Origin: Streptomyces justiciae
GTDB taxonomy: Bacteria; Actinomycetota; Actinomycetes; Streptomycetales; Streptomycetaceae
Length of the DNA: 64,000 bases
Assembly (NCBI RefSeq): GCF_015163075.1
Contig: NZ_JADDXU010000015.1
Location: 1-64,000 of the forward strand
Reading direction: 5' to 3'
Shown here: positions 50,978 through 60,599 of the stretch, one piece after another
Layout: the number at the start of each line of letters is the position of its first letter
Position numbering within the stretch: position 1 is the first letter of the stretch
Notes under the pieces: generated by a model
What the model was told of the DNA's origin: nothing
The model's database searches: none
Seen by the model: only the letters and a program-made list of their open reading frames with translations
Made by a program: the position numbers and the translations under genes

Positions 50978-53656
50978 TCAGCTGTCCTCATGGCACATGT
51001 CGATCGTGTAGGTGTGCGTGCCCGGCCCCGCGGTCACGACGTCGGCTCCCGGAAGACGTATCTCCGCCTCGGTGCCCGGAGGGACCCGGGCCGTGAGGGT
51101 GAACTGCCCGTCGTGGAGACGCCATTCGCTCGCGATGCGCCCGTGCGGCGAGTCCAGGCGAGCGCTCGCGAAGGTGAGTCCGCCGCCGGGCTGCGGCGCG
51201 ATGACGAAGCGCCGGTACCCGGCTTCGCCCGGCATCGGGGCCGCGGGCAGCCGGATGCCCGCGACGTACTGGTGCAGGAAGGAGACGACGGCACCCTTGC
51301 TGTAGTGGTTGTAGGACATCTTGGGACGGCCCTCGCCGTCCGTTCCCTCCCAGTCCTCCCAGATGGTGGTCGCCCCCTTGTCGATCATGGTCAGCCAGGA
51401 CGGCGCGGTGTCCTGGAGCAGCAGGTCGTAGGCGAGGCCGAGGTGGCCTGTCTCGGCGAGGACGGGCAGCAGCAGACCGGTACTGAGGAAGCCGGTGGAC
51501 AGATGCGTGCCGGCGGCGCGGATCAGGGTGGCGAGCCGGTCGGCGGTGCGGGCCCGTAGCGGCGCCGGGACCAGGCCGAAGGCCAGCGCGCGGACCAGGG
51601 TGGCCTGGGTGTCGGGCGTGACGGTGCCGTCGTCGGCCAGGTACTCCCGCTGCCATGCGAGCCGGGCTCCCTCGGCGATACGGCGGTAGCGGGCCTCGTC
51701 GGCCGGGTGCCCGAGCAGGGCGGCGGTACGGGCGAGCAGGTCGGCCGAACGGTGCAGGTAGGCGGTGGCCACGGCGCCGTGGTCACGCGTGGGATCGAGG
51801 TTCGGGGTCACACCCGGCTCCAGCCACTCACCGAAGTGGAAGCCCGTGTCCCACAAGTGCTCCTCGTGCGGGGCCGCTTGATGTCGTACGGCCGCCCGGT
51901 CGGGGTGGCGGCGGGTGCGGGCCTGGTGTGCGGCGAAGTCGACCCAGGCGCACATCGAGGGGTATTGGACGCGCAGGGCGTCCAGGTCGCCGTAGGCCCG
52001 CCACATCTCCCACGGCACGATGACGGCGGCGTCGCCCCAGCCGGCCGAGCCGTTCATGCCGCCCTCGGCGGAGGCACGGCGGGCCTGCTCGTCGGCGGGG
52101 TCCGGGGCGAAGTTGGGGACGGTGCCGTCGGCCCACTGGTCCGCCGCCAGATCGCGCAGCCACTTGGCGGTGAAGCCGGCGACGTCGTACAGGTAGGCGG
52201 CGGTGGGTGCGAAGACCTGCCAGTCGCCGGTCCACGCGGCGCGCTCGCGCTGCGGGCAGTCCGTGGGTACGTCGCACATGTTGCCCCGCAGGCTCCACAC
52301 GGCGGCTTCGTGGAGCCGGTTGAGACGGTCGTCGCTGCTGGTGAACCAGCCGGTGCGGGTCAGGTCGGTGTGGACGACGATCCCGCGTACGTCGTCGGGG
52401 GTGAGCGGGCCGGGGTGGCCCTCGACGCGGACGTAGCGGAAGCCGTGGGTGGTGTGGCGCGGCTCGAACACCTCTCCGGGCCGGCCCGCCGAGACGACGG
52501 TGTCGATCTGTCCGGCGGGCAGCGGTCGACGGGTCGCCCAGTCGAACGCGCGGATGTTGTCGGTGGTCACGTCACCCTGGGTGTCGAGGGCTTCGCCGTG
52601 GACGAGGGTGAGGCGGGTGCCGGCCGGGCCGAGGTTGCTCAGCCGTACCCAGCCGTTGATGTTCTGTCCCAGGTCCACCACATGACGGCCGGGCGCCGGC
52701 GCGGTGACCGCGAGGGGTGTGAGTTCCTCGACCCGGCGGACAGGCGGGGCGAGAGGGCCGGTCAGGCGTGTGAAGTCGTCGTAGAGCCCGCCGACGGCGA
52801 CCTGCGCCTTGTCCCAATGGCGGTCGTCGTGGTCGGCCACCGCCCAGCGCGGGGCGTGGACCCGCAGATCGGTGTGCTGACCGTCCATGAGGTCGGCGGC
52901 AGTGATGCCGCCCGGGGCGCTGCGCCAGGCGGGCCCGGTGCCCACCACGGTTGTGGTGCCGTCGTGATGAGTGACCGTCAGCTGGGCGAGCAGCCCGGTG
53001 CGGGAGCCGAAGCCGTCCGCCTCGCGGGCGAAGCCGTGCCGGCCGCGGAACCAGCCGTCGGACAGGATCGCCCCGACGGCGTTGTCGCCATGGACCAGCA
53101 GGTCCGTGACGTCGTACGTCTGCACCTGGAGGCGGGAGCGGTAGGCGGTGAAGCCCGGCGTGAGTTCCATGTCCCCGACGCGCCGGCCGTTGAGGAACGC
53201 CTCGTACACCCCGTGGGCGGTGGCGTACAGCCGGGCCTGGCGGACGGGCTTGGTGAGGCTGAAGGTGTGGCGCAACAGGTGGGCGGGGCGGTGGCCGGCG
53301 GGAGCGGGTTCGGCTTCCGCCGGTTCGATCCAGTGGGCCTGCCAGTCATGCGGTGCGAGGAGGCCGGTCTCCCACCAGGACGGCTGTGACCAGGCGCTTT
53401 CGCCGAGGTCGGTCCACACCTTGACCCGCCAGGGGATCCGGACGGCCGAGCCGGGCTCGGGACCGTCGTAGGCAATGCCGGTGTTCGCCTCGGAGTCCAC
53501 CCGGCCCGTGTCCCAGCCGCCGGCCTCGATGCGGTACGCGAGTTGCGCGCGGGCATCGTGCGGAAGTCTCCACGACAGGCGTGGGCGGAGGGTGTGGACG
53601 CCCAGGGGCCGGTCTAGGTGGTCGACGCGCAGATGGCTGGGGCGGGTGTGGGGCAC
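50978..53656 (-). CDS. Alpha-L-rhamnosidase, GH78 (long form)
   Basis: 892-residue GH78 enzyme. An N-terminal Ig/fibronectin-like domain (LRVDHLDRPLGVHTLRPRLSWRLP) precedes the Bac_rhamnosid_N jelly roll (GVYEAFLNGRRVGD...LTPGFTAYRSRLQVQTYDVTDLL) and the (alpha/alpha)6 barrel containing DVPTDCPQRERAAWTGDWQVFAPTAAYLYD, the conserved acid-rich substrate site. ATTIWEDWEG and SYNHYSKGAVVSFLHQYVAG follow, then a C-terminal beta-domain. There is no signal peptide, so it acts on imported glycosides. GTG at 53656 with GAGAGGA upstream. It lies 28 bases after the MFS gene, so they form one operon. Confidence 0.94.
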   Translation of the reverse strand: MPHTRPSHLRVDHLDRPLGVHTLRPRLSWRLPHDARAQLAYRIEAGGWDTGRVDSEANTGIAYDGPEPGSAVRIPWRVKVWTDLGESAWSQPSWWETGLLAPHDWQAHWIEPAEAEPAPAGHRPAHLLRHTFSLTKPVRQARLYATAHGVYEAFLNGRRVGDMELTPGFTAYRSRLQVQTYDVTDLLVHGDNAVGAILSDGWFRGRHGFAREADGFGSRTGLLAQLTVTHHDGTTTVVGTGPAWRSAPGGITAADLMDGQHTDLRVHAPRWAVADHDDRHWDKAQVAVGGLYDDFTRLTGPLAPPVRRVEELTPLAVTAPAPGRHVVDLGQNINGWVRLSNLGPAGTRLTLVHGEALDTQGDVTTDNIRAFDWATRRPLPAGQIDTVVSAGRPGEVFEPRHTTHGFRYVRVEGHPGPLTPDDVRGIVVHTDLTRTGWFTSSDDRLNRLHEAAVWSLRGNMCDVPTDCPQRERAAWTGDWQVFAPTAAYLYDVAGFTAKWLRDLAADQWADGTVPNFAPDPADEQARRASAEGGMNGSAGWGDAAVIVPWEMWRAYGDLDALRVQYPSMCAWVDFAAHQARTRRHPDRAAVRHQAAPHEEHLWDTGFHFGEWLEPGVTPNLDPTRDHGAVATAYLHRSADLLARTAALLGHPADEARYRRIAEGARLAWQREYLADDGTVTPDTQATLVRALAFGLVPAPLRARTADRLATLIRAAGTHLSTGFLSTGLLLPVLAETGHLGLAYDLLLQDTAPSWLTMIDKGATTIWEDWEGTDGEGRPKMSYNHYSKGAVVSFLHQYVAGIRLPAAPMPGEAGYRRFVIAPQPGGGLTFASARLDSPHGRIASEWRLHDGQFTLTARVPPGTEAEIRLPGADVVTAGPGTHTYTIDMCHEDS

Positions 53657-53684
53657 GGGTGGTCCTCTCGGGCGGATACGGGTG

Positions 53685-55217
53685 TCAGGCGGAGGGGAGG
53701 GGCGCGGCCGGGGTGCGGAGGTCGTGTGCCGCGCTGTCCGCCGGGCGGCCGAGCCGGGGGATGGCGAGCGAGATCAGCAGCCCGAGGACGACGACGGCGG
53801 CCATGGTGAGGTAGGCGTGGGTGAAGGCCGTGTCGTGGTAGAAGGCGGTGCCGTCGAGGACCGTGGAGTCCGCCGCGAGGACGCTGTAGAGGGCTTGGTT
53901 GGTCAGCGCAAGGAAGACCTGGGTGAGCAGGGACGACAGCCCGTTGGCGGCGGCCTGCTCCTCGGCGGAGACCACCGACACGATCATGGCCTGCTGGCCG
54001 GCCATGAGGATGCCGCCGCCCAGGCCCATGACGAGACCGGTGAGGACGATCTGGGTGGCGTCGTGGTGGTAGAAGGCGGCCAGGGCGAGTCCGCCGGCGA
54101 GGATGCCGAGTCCGACGTACCAGACACTGCGCGGACTCGTCGTCCGTACGGCCCTGCCGACGCCGATGCCGGCCGCGAAGGTGAGGAGTCCGGCGGGGAT
54201 GCCGATCACGGCGGTGTGCGTGGTCGACCAGCCCAGACCGTCGGAGACGTGCGGGATCGGCGGGAAGAGCGCCAGGAAGATCAGGATCGCCTGGGAGGCG
54301 AAGAAGGCCGCCTGCGGCACGGACGAGCCGAGCAGCACGGTGGCCGGCGAGCGGCGCCCCAGCATGCGCAGGTCCAGGATCGGGGCGCTCACCCGCAGTT
54401 CCACCGTGACGAAGACCGCCAGCGCGGTCAGCCCGGCGAGCAGGCAGGCGATGACTCCGGCCGAGGCCCAGCCCCAGTCACGGCCCTGGCCGACGGCGAA
54501 GACCACCAGGGCGAGACCGCCGCCGAGGAGCAGCGCACCGGCCCGGTCGAGCCGGCCGGCCACCGCGCGCCGCGGCGTCTCCGGCACGGCGAGCAGCGCC
54601 AGGATCGCCACGACGGTCGAGGCGACCAGGAACCACAGGGCGCCCCGCCAGCCGAAGGCGTCCAGCAGCCAGCCGGACAGCAGCGGGGCGAGCATGCTGA
54701 GCACACCGACCGAGCCGGCGACCGTACCCAGCGCCATGGCCACCTTGCGGGGCGGGAACAGATCGCGGACGGCGGCCAGGACGAGGACCGCGACCGGCCC
54801 GTAGAGGCCGCCGATCGCGCGGCCGAGCACCATCACCGGGTAGTTCGGCGCCAGCACCGTGACGAGGTCGCCGACCAGTCCGGCCGCCGCGAGAACGATC
54901 ATCACCCGGCGCTTGCCGTACATGTCGCCCAGGCGGACCGCGAACGGCGTGGCGACGATCGTGGCCAGGGTGAAGGACAGGCTGAACCAGGCGATCTGCG
55001 TGGTGTGGAAGTGCTGCGCGATCTGCGGCTGGGAGTTCGCGGCGATGATCCCGGCCACCACGAGCAGCTGTCCGGGCCAGATCAGCGCGGTCAGCCGCCG
55101 CAGTTCGGCAGCGCTCCAGCGCTCGGATGCGGCGGAGGACCGCGCGGACTCGGTGGCGTCGGGGTCACCGGGGACGACGGGCGGGGACGGCGGCGCCGGG
55201 TCCTGCGAAAGGCTCAT
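53685..55217 (-). CDS. MFS transporter of the rhamnosidase operon (paralogue 1)
   Basis: 510-residue, 14-helix MFS protein. Motif A reads VRLGDMYGKRRVM, and PETPRRA follows helix 6. It is clearly paralogous to the transporter at 60742: both share FHTTQ(I/V)AWF, LGD(M/L)YGK(K/R)RVM, AAVRD(L/V)FPPR and AADSTV(L/V)DGTAFY. It probably imports flavonoid glycosides or exports aglycones. It is divergent from TetR paralogue 1 across a perfect CTAG palindrome. Confidence 0.9.
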   Translation of the reverse strand: MSLSQDPAPPSPPVVPGDPDATESARSSAASERWSAAELRRLTALIWPGQLLVVAGIIAANSQPQIAQHFHTTQIAWFSLSFTLATIVATPFAVRLGDMYGKRRVMIVLAAAGLVGDLVTVLAPNYPVMVLGRAIGGLYGPVAVLVLAAVRDLFPPRKVAMALGTVAGSVGVLSMLAPLLSGWLLDAFGWRGALWFLVASTVVAILALLAVPETPRRAVAGRLDRAGALLLGGGLALVVFAVGQGRDWGWASAGVIACLLAGLTALAVFVTVELRVSAPILDLRMLGRRSPATVLLGSSVPQAAFFASQAILIFLALFPPIPHVSDGLGWSTTHTAVIGIPAGLLTFAAGIGVGRAVRTTSPRSVWYVGLGILAGGLALAAFYHHDATQIVLTGLVMGLGGGILMAGQQAMIVSVVSAEEQAAANGLSSLLTQVFLALTNQALYSVLAADSTVLDGTAFYHDTAFTHAYLTMAAVVVLGLLISLAIPRLGRPADSAAHDLRTPAAPLPSA

Positions 55218-55277
55218 GGAGGCTCCCAGGGAGGTCGGCGCATCGTCACGCCGAGGTTTCGACCGATGATGCGAAGC

Positions 55278-55301
55278 GAAAACCTAGTACGCTAGGTTTT
55301 C
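55278..55301. promoter_or_regulatory. CTAG palindrome operator (site 1)
   Basis: Perfect 10-bp arms GAAAACCTAG and CTAGGTTTTC around TACG, between divergent MFS and TetR genes. Related sites occur at 59750 and 60574. Confidence 0.85.
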
Positions 55302-55383
55302 GGAGAGTGACTCATATCACAGCAGCCCGCACGGCGGGCATCGCCCGGCCCTCCCACGCAGGCAGGTGGCTACGGTGAACCCC

Positions 55384-56016
55384 ATGACCAGCAGCACCCA
55401 GGGGCGGCGAGGCAGTTACGCGGTCGGTGTCGCCCGACGGCAGAAAATCGTGGAGGCGGCCGCGAAGCGGTTCGCCCTCGAGGGCTACCAGCGCACCGCG
55501 CTCACCCGCATCGCCGAGGACGTCGGCATCACCGAGGGGGGCCTGCTGCACCACTTCCGCAGCAAGAAGCACCTGCTGCTGGCCGTGATGGAGCATCGCT
55601 TCACCGCCGAGGCCGCGTGGTGGTCCCGGCTCCCCGACGACGCCGACGGGCGCGACATCCTGCGGGCCATGGTGGCGGCCACCGAACGCCACCTCGCCGA
55701 GCCCGGCCTCATCGAACTGTTCGTCCTGACCTCGGCGGAGGCCGCCGACCCCGCGAGCGCGGCCCACACGCTCTTCGCGGAGCGCTACCAGAGCGCCGTC
55801 GACGAACTCGCCGGGAAACTGGCCGCCGCGAGGGAACTCGGCTCGGTACGCGCGGACACCGACTGCCCCGCGGTGGCGCGCGAGTGCATCGCCGTCAGCG
55901 ACGGCCTCCAGCTGCAATGGGTGATCTCCGGCGGCACGCTGGACCTCGCCGACGCGGTCCGCCTGCACGCCGACCGCATCGCGCGCACGATCCTGCCCGA
56001 CGGCGAGGGGCTCTGA
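55384..56016 (+). CDS. TetR-family regulator (paralogue 1)
   Basis: 210-residue TetR protein. HTH ALTRIAEDVGITEGGLLHHFRSKKHLLLAVMEHR. It is paralogous to the TetR at 59866-60489: both have GLLH(H/Y)FR and (A/D)GLxxQW segments and end DGxGL. The ATG at 55384 is preferred; a GTG six codons upstream is possible, and neither has a strong ribosome site. It faces MFS paralogue 1 across operator site 1. Confidence 0.88.
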   Translation: MTSSTQGRRGSYAVGVARRQKIVEAAAKRFALEGYQRTALTRIAEDVGITEGGLLHHFRSKKHLLLAVMEHRFTAEAAWWSRLPDDADGRDILRAMVAATERHLAEPGLIELFVLTSAEAADPASAAHTLFAERYQSAVDELAGKLAAARELGSVRADTDCPAVARECIAVSDGLQLQWVISGGTLDLADAVRLHADRIARTILPDGEGL

Positions 56017-56087
56017 CCGCCTCGCCGCAGAGGGGTTCGGGCGGGCGCCAATGCGCAGCGAGCAGCGTTGAGCCTGCTGCGCTCGGG

Positions 56088-57347
56088 TCAGTTGCCTGAG
56101 TGCGCGGCAATTGCCTGCCGGTGGCTGCGCACCACGTTCGCGTACGCCTGTGCGCTCGGCTTCGGGTGGCGTTCGAAGGTGTCGCGGTCGACGGTGTGCA
56201 GGCCGAGCTGGGCGTCGTACCCGAAGATCCACTCGAAGTTGTCCAGCAGTGTCCAGTGGCAGTAGCCCAGGACGGGCGTGCCCGCGCCGACCTCGGCCGC
56301 GAGTTCCTCGACGGCGGCCGGGACGAACGCGGCCCGCTGGGCGTCGTCGGGGGTCTGGATGCCGTGCTCGGTGACGAGGACGGGCACCTGTGACACCTCG
56401 TGGGCGTAACGCACCGCCCCGGCGAGCGAGCCGGGTGCGATGACGGTGCCCATCCCGTTGAGCTCGCCCTCGACGGTCACTTCCCCGTCCGGGCCGTGGA
56501 CGATCCGCTCGTAGTTCTGTACGCCGATGAAGTCGTCGTCGCGTGCCTCGCGCAGCCAGTGGTCGTACACGGCGGCACGCTTGGCGTCCCGGCGTTCCTC
56601 GCCGCCGGGAACGGCCACCTCGTCGGCGATGGCGATGGAGACGCCCACGGGAAGGTCCCCGCGGCGGGCCTTGATCGCCTCGCGGGCGGCGCGGTGGGCG
56701 CGGGTGAACGCGGCCTGGAACTCGTCCTGCCGGTCGGCCGGGATGACGTTGGCACTGGCGTAGGTGTCGCTGCCGGCGGCGCGTGCCGCGGCTGCCAGCA
56801 TCTGGAGCTTCACCGCCTCGGCCTCGGGCGGGAGCTTCGCCCCGGCCTGGAGGAGCTGTTCGAGGTTGGGCTCGTTGAGGGTGACGGCATACGCGATGCG
56901 GTCGCCGAAGCGAGCCATGACACGGTCGCACTGCTCGGCGAACCGGGCCGGCGCGTCGGCCGAGGTCCATGAGCCGTCGGCGGCGAACCAGTGCGGTGCG
57001 GTGAAGTGATTGAACGTCACGAGGGGCGCGAGTCCCCGCTCCAGGCAGCCGTCCACCCGGCGTTCGTAGTGGTCCAGGGCGTCCGGGGCGACGACTCCGC
57101 GCTCGGGTTCGACGCGTGCCCACTCGACGGAGAACCGGAAGGCGTTGAGACCGAGCCCGGCGGCCAGGTCGAGATCCGCCGCCCAGTGCTCGTAGCCCCG
57201 GCAGGCCGGTCCGCTCGGCTCACGGAACAGGGACGGGGTGGTGTGCTCCAGGAACCAGGTGTCGCTGGCGCTGTTGTCGCCCTCGTTCTGGTGTCCCGCG
57301 GTGGCGACGCCCCACAGGAAGGTGTCGGGCAGGCTGATGTGTGTCAT
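56088..57347 (-). CDS. GH1 beta-glucosidase
   Basis: 419-residue family 1 glycosidase. It starts LPDTFLWGVATAGHQNEGDN; acid/base Glu159 is in TLNEPN and nucleophile Glu327 in VTEHGI (His in place of the usual Asn of TENG). GYCHWTLLDNFEWIFGY near the C-terminus is the aglycone/glucose-binding region. It hydrolyses beta-glucosides in the cytoplasm. It is slightly shorter than typical GH1 (about 450) but complete. It lies 64 bases downstream of the second rhamnosidase in one operon, so it fits removal of glucose after rhamnose. Confidence 0.92.
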   Translation of the reverse strand: MTHISLPDTFLWGVATAGHQNEGDNSASDTWFLEHTTPSLFREPSGPACRGYEHWAADLDLAAGLGLNAFRFSVEWARVEPERGVVAPDALDHYERRVDGCLERGLAPLVTFNHFTAPHWFAADGSWTSADAPARFAEQCDRVMARFGDRIAYAVTLNEPNLEQLLQAGAKLPPEAEAVKLQMLAAAARAAGSDTYASANVIPADRQDEFQAAFTRAHRAAREAIKARRGDLPVGVSIAIADEVAVPGGEERRDAKRAAVYDHWLREARDDDFIGVQNYERIVHGPDGEVTVEGELNGMGTVIAPGSLAGAVRYAHEVSQVPVLVTEHGIQTPDDAQRAAFVPAAVEELAAEVGAGTPVLGYCHWTLLDNFEWIFGYDAQLGLHTVDRDTFERHPKPSAQAYANVVRSHRQAIAAHSGN

Positions 57348-57411
57348 GTGTGTTCCTTGAGCTGAACAGGTGTGGGTGAAAGGGGTGTTCGGTACGGCCG
57401 GTCGGCGGGCG

Positions 57412-59703
57412 TCAGCGCGCGGCGACCGGCAGCGGGGTGAAGAAGGCGTGTCGCCCGGGGCCGACTTCCTTGTGTTCGGCGCCCGGCAGGTCGACCAGCG
57501 CGGTGACGTGCGGCGGCATGAGGAGGTCGAGGTGCAGCGACCCCCCTTCGACGCGCCAGGACGTCTCGACCCGGCCGTACGGGGTGTCGTGCTCGGCCCG
57601 GGCCCAGGTGATCCCGCCGCCGGGACGGGGGCGGATGTGGAGCCGCCGGTAGCCGGGCTCGACGGGTGCCAGGCCGGCGACGGTGCGGTGCATCCAGTCG
57701 GCCACCGCGCCGAGGGCGTAGTGGTTGAAGGAGGTCATCTCGCCGGGGTTGATGCTGCCGTCGGGCAGCATGCTGTCCCAGCGCTCCCACACGGTGGTGG
57801 CGCCCATGTCGACCTGGTACAGCCAGGACGGGCAGGCCCGTTGGGTGAGCAGCCGGTAGGCGGTGTCGACGTGCCCGGTATCGGTGAGCGCGTCGCAGAC
57901 CAGGGGAGTGCCGAGGAACCCGGTGCCGATGCGATGGCCGCCCTCGGCGACCAGGTCCGCCAGTCGGCGTCCGGCCGCCGCGCGCTCGGCCTCGTCGTCC
58001 AGGAGGCGGAAGCACAGCGCGAGGGCGTAGGCGGTCTGTGTGTCCTCGGACAGGAGTCCGCCGCCGGTGTGGAAGCGGGCGCGGAAGGCGTCGCGGACCG
58101 CGTCGGCCAGGGCGTGCCGGCGTGTGGCCTCGGCCTTGTCGTCCAGGACCTCCGCGGTACGGGCCAACAGGCGTGCGGCGTGCGCGAAGTAGGCGGTGGC
58201 GACCAGGGTGGAGGAGGTCATCGCGCGCCCGGGGTCGTCCGCCGGTGCCGTCGGGTCCAGCCAGTCGCCGAACTGGAACCCCTCGCCCCAGACCCTGCCG
58301 GGTCCGGCGATACGGTCGACGGCGTCGACCCAGGCCCGCATGGAGGGGTACTGGGCGCGCAGTACGTCGGTGTCGCCGTAGCGCTCGTACAGCACCCAGG
58401 GAACGATGACAGCGGCGTCGCACCACCCGGCCATCGGCGGGTTGCCGGGCGGGATCGGTACCGGGGTGATGACGGGGATGTCGGGGCTGAACACCGGGGG
58501 CACGCGGTGCTCGTCGACGCTCTGGTCGGCGGCGAGGTCGCGCAGCCAGGAGCGCAGGAAGTCGCGGACGTTGTAGAGGAAGGCGGCGGTCGGGGCGAAG
58601 ACCTGGACGTCGCCGGTCCAGCCGAGCCGTTCGTCGCGCTGCGGACAGTCGGTGGGTACGTCGACGAAGTTGCCGCGCATACCCCACACCACGTTCTCGT
58701 GCAGGCGGTTCAACGAGGCGTCGGAGCAGGAGAACCAGCCCGTGCGGCGCAGATCGCTGTGCACGACGACGGCGGTGACGTCGGCGGGATCGAGGTCGCC
58801 GGGCCAGCCCTCGACGTCGGCGTAGCGGAAGCCGTGGAAGGTGAAACGGGGTTCCCATTCCTCGCCGGCCGGGTCGCCGCGCAGGACGTAGCGGTCGGTG
58901 GCGGTGGCGTGCCGCAGGGGACGCGTGCACAGGTCGCCGTCCTGGAGGACCTCGGCGTGGCGGAGGGTGATGGTGTCACCGGCCGCGCCGCGCGGGCGGA
59001 TGCGCAGGCGTCCGACGAGGTTCTGGCCGAAGTCGAGGACCGTGCGGCCGGTGGGGGAGGTGGTCACGGCGACGGGTGCGATGAGCTCGGTGCGGCGCAC
59101 CGGTGGGCTGTCCGCCGGGAAGAGGACGGCGGTGTCGAAGTCGAGGAGGTCGACCGGCTGCCATGCCGAGTCGTCGAAGCCGGCCTCGCTGAAGCCGGCC
59201 TGCTCACGGCGGGCGTCGTACTCCTCGCCCTCGTACAGCCCGGTGGTGAGGACGGGCCCGGGACTCCAGCGCCAGTCGGCCCCGGTCGTCACGGTCTCGG
59301 CGGTGCCGTCGACGTACTCGATGAGCAGTTCGGCGAGGAGCCCGGTGCGCTCCCCGTAGATGTCCCGGGTGCCGCCGTTGAAGCCGAGCAGCCCCCGGTA
59401 CCAGCCGTCGGCGAGGTGGGCGCCCCAGGCGTTGCGGCCCTCGCGGACCACGGAGGTGACGTCGAAGGACTGGTAGCGGTGCCGGTGGCGGTAGCTCGTC
59501 CAGCCGGGGGCCAGGACGTGGTCGCCGACCGGGGCGCCGTTGAGCTCCAGCTCGTAGACACCGAGCGCGGTGACCAGGAGCCTGGCCGACCGCACGGGCG
59601 CCCGTGCCGTGAACTCGCCGCGCAGCAGTGCGGCCGGGCGGGGTCCTTCGGCGGGGGTGGCGAGTCGGGGGCTGACGACGTGTGCGGTCCAGTGGTGGTG
59701 CAT
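57412..59703 (-). CDS. Alpha-L-rhamnosidase, GH78 (short form)
   Basis: 763-residue GH78 enzyme lacking the N-terminal Ig-like domain of its neighbour. Jelly-roll region GVYELELNGAPVGDHVLAPGWTSYRHRHRYQSFDVT; catalytic barrel DVPTDCPQRDERLGWTGDVQVFAPTAAFLYN, ATTVWERWDS and SFNHYALGAVADWMH. No signal peptide. The ATG at 59703 has GAGAAAGG upstream. It is first in a leftward operon with the GH1 glucosidase, with CTAG operator site 2 about 50 bases upstream. Two GH78 enzymes may differ in linkage (alpha-1,2 versus alpha-1,6) or aglycone. Confidence 0.94.
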   Translation of the reverse strand: MHHHWTAHVVSPRLATPAEGPRPAALLRGEFTARAPVRSARLLVTALGVYELELNGAPVGDHVLAPGWTSYRHRHRYQSFDVTSVVREGRNAWGAHLADGWYRGLLGFNGGTRDIYGERTGLLAELLIEYVDGTAETVTTGADWRWSPGPVLTTGLYEGEEYDARREQAGFSEAGFDDSAWQPVDLLDFDTAVLFPADSPPVRRTELIAPVAVTTSPTGRTVLDFGQNLVGRLRIRPRGAAGDTITLRHAEVLQDGDLCTRPLRHATATDRYVLRGDPAGEEWEPRFTFHGFRYADVEGWPGDLDPADVTAVVVHSDLRRTGWFSCSDASLNRLHENVVWGMRGNFVDVPTDCPQRDERLGWTGDVQVFAPTAAFLYNVRDFLRSWLRDLAADQSVDEHRVPPVFSPDIPVITPVPIPPGNPPMAGWCDAAVIVPWVLYERYGDTDVLRAQYPSMRAWVDAVDRIAGPGRVWGEGFQFGDWLDPTAPADDPGRAMTSSTLVATAYFAHAARLLARTAEVLDDKAEATRRHALADAVRDAFRARFHTGGGLLSEDTQTAYALALCFRLLDDEAERAAAGRRLADLVAEGGHRIGTGFLGTPLVCDALTDTGHVDTAYRLLTQRACPSWLYQVDMGATTVWERWDSMLPDGSINPGEMTSFNHYALGAVADWMHRTVAGLAPVEPGYRRLHIRPRPGGGITWARAEHDTPYGRVETSWRVEGGSLHLDLLMPPHVTALVDLPGAEHKEVGPGRHAFFTPLPVAAR

Positions 59704-59749
59704 GGCGGCCTTTCTCAGCGCCGGAGGTGAGCAGGCTCGATCATGCGGC

Positions 59750-59775
59750 GAACACTTAGTGATTACTAGGTATTC
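59750..59775. promoter_or_regulatory. CTAG-type operator (site 2)
   Basis: Arms GAACACTTAGT and ACTAGGTATTC match as inverted repeats at 9 of 11 positions around GATT, immediately upstream of the rhamnosidase-glucosidase operon. Confidence 0.78.
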
Positions 59776-59865
59776 GGGTGGGTGACGTGCGTCACGCGCT
59801 ATTTGAGTGACATATGCATGTCAACTCAGGGGCTCTGCGGGCCCGGCGTCAGCGCGCGGGTCTGC

Positions 59866-60489
59866 CTACAGCCCCTGCCCGTCGCTGGAAATGGCCCGCA
59901 GAAGGCGGTCGAGGTGACCGCGCATGACGGCGACGAGATCGAAGGACCGCCCTCCGGCCAGCCACTGCTGCATGAGCCCCGCGTCCAGGGCGGCGCACTC
60001 GCGGGCGATGCCCTCGTGGTCCAGGTCCGCCCGCAGCTCGCCGTTGCGGCTCCCGGCGCGCAGCCGGTCGGCGAGTTCCGCCACGCCCTTCTCCTGCCAG
60101 GTGGTGAAGTGCGCATGGGCGGGGTGGTCGGGCGCGGTGGCCTCGGCGGTGAGGACGACGGCGAGTTCGACCATGCCCGGCATGGTCAGCGTCTCGGTCG
60201 TGTCCTCCAGGTGGCAGCGGAAGGCGTCCCGTACGGAGTCCGAGACGCGCTGCCAGCGCACGTCCATGCGTTCGTGCCAGAACTCGACCACCGCGAGCAG
60301 CAGCTGCTGCTTGTCCCGGAAGTAGTGCAGGAGCCCCGCGTCGGTGACCCCGGCGTCCCGCGCGATGCGGGCCAGCGAGGTCTTGCGGTAGCCGTCCTGG
60401 CCGAAGGCCAGCAGGGCCGCTTCCAGGATCTGTGTCCGCCGCGCCCGGCCCGCCGTGTAGTGGCCGCGCGGCCCCCTGGGTGTCGCCAT
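59866..60489 (-). CDS. TetR-family regulator (paralogue 2)
   Basis: 207-residue TetR protein. HTH SLARIARDAGVTDAGLLHYFRDKQQLLLAVVEFW. It is paralogous to the regulator at 55384. The ATG at 60489 is divergent from MFS paralogue 2 across CTAG operator site 3, with the rhamnosidase operon and site 2 on its other side. It likely controls all three units, with sugar or flavonoid as effector. Confidence 0.9.
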   Translation of the reverse strand: MATPRGPRGHYTAGRARRTQILEAALLAFGQDGYRKTSLARIARDAGVTDAGLLHYFRDKQQLLLAVVEFWHERMDVRWQRVSDSVRDAFRCHLEDTTETLTMPGMVELAVVLTAEATAPDHPAHAHFTTWQEKGVAELADRLRAGSRNGELRADLDHEGIARECAALDAGLMQQWLAGGRSFDLVAVMRGHLDRLLRAISSDGQGL

Positions 60490-60573
60490 GCCAGAACAGT
60501 ACCGGTGGCCTGCGCACGGTCGGCCGGCCGCTGTCCGCCCTGTGGTCTCGCTGTGTGACGTGGGTCATAACCC

Positions 60574-60599
60574 AGACACCTAGTAAGCACTAGGTGTTC
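60574..60599. promoter_or_regulatory. CTAG-type operator (site 3)
   Basis: Core ACACCTAGT and ACTAGGTGT (9-bp perfect arms) around AAGC, between divergent TetR paralogue 2 and MFS paralogue 2. It has the same layout as site 2. Confidence 0.84.
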
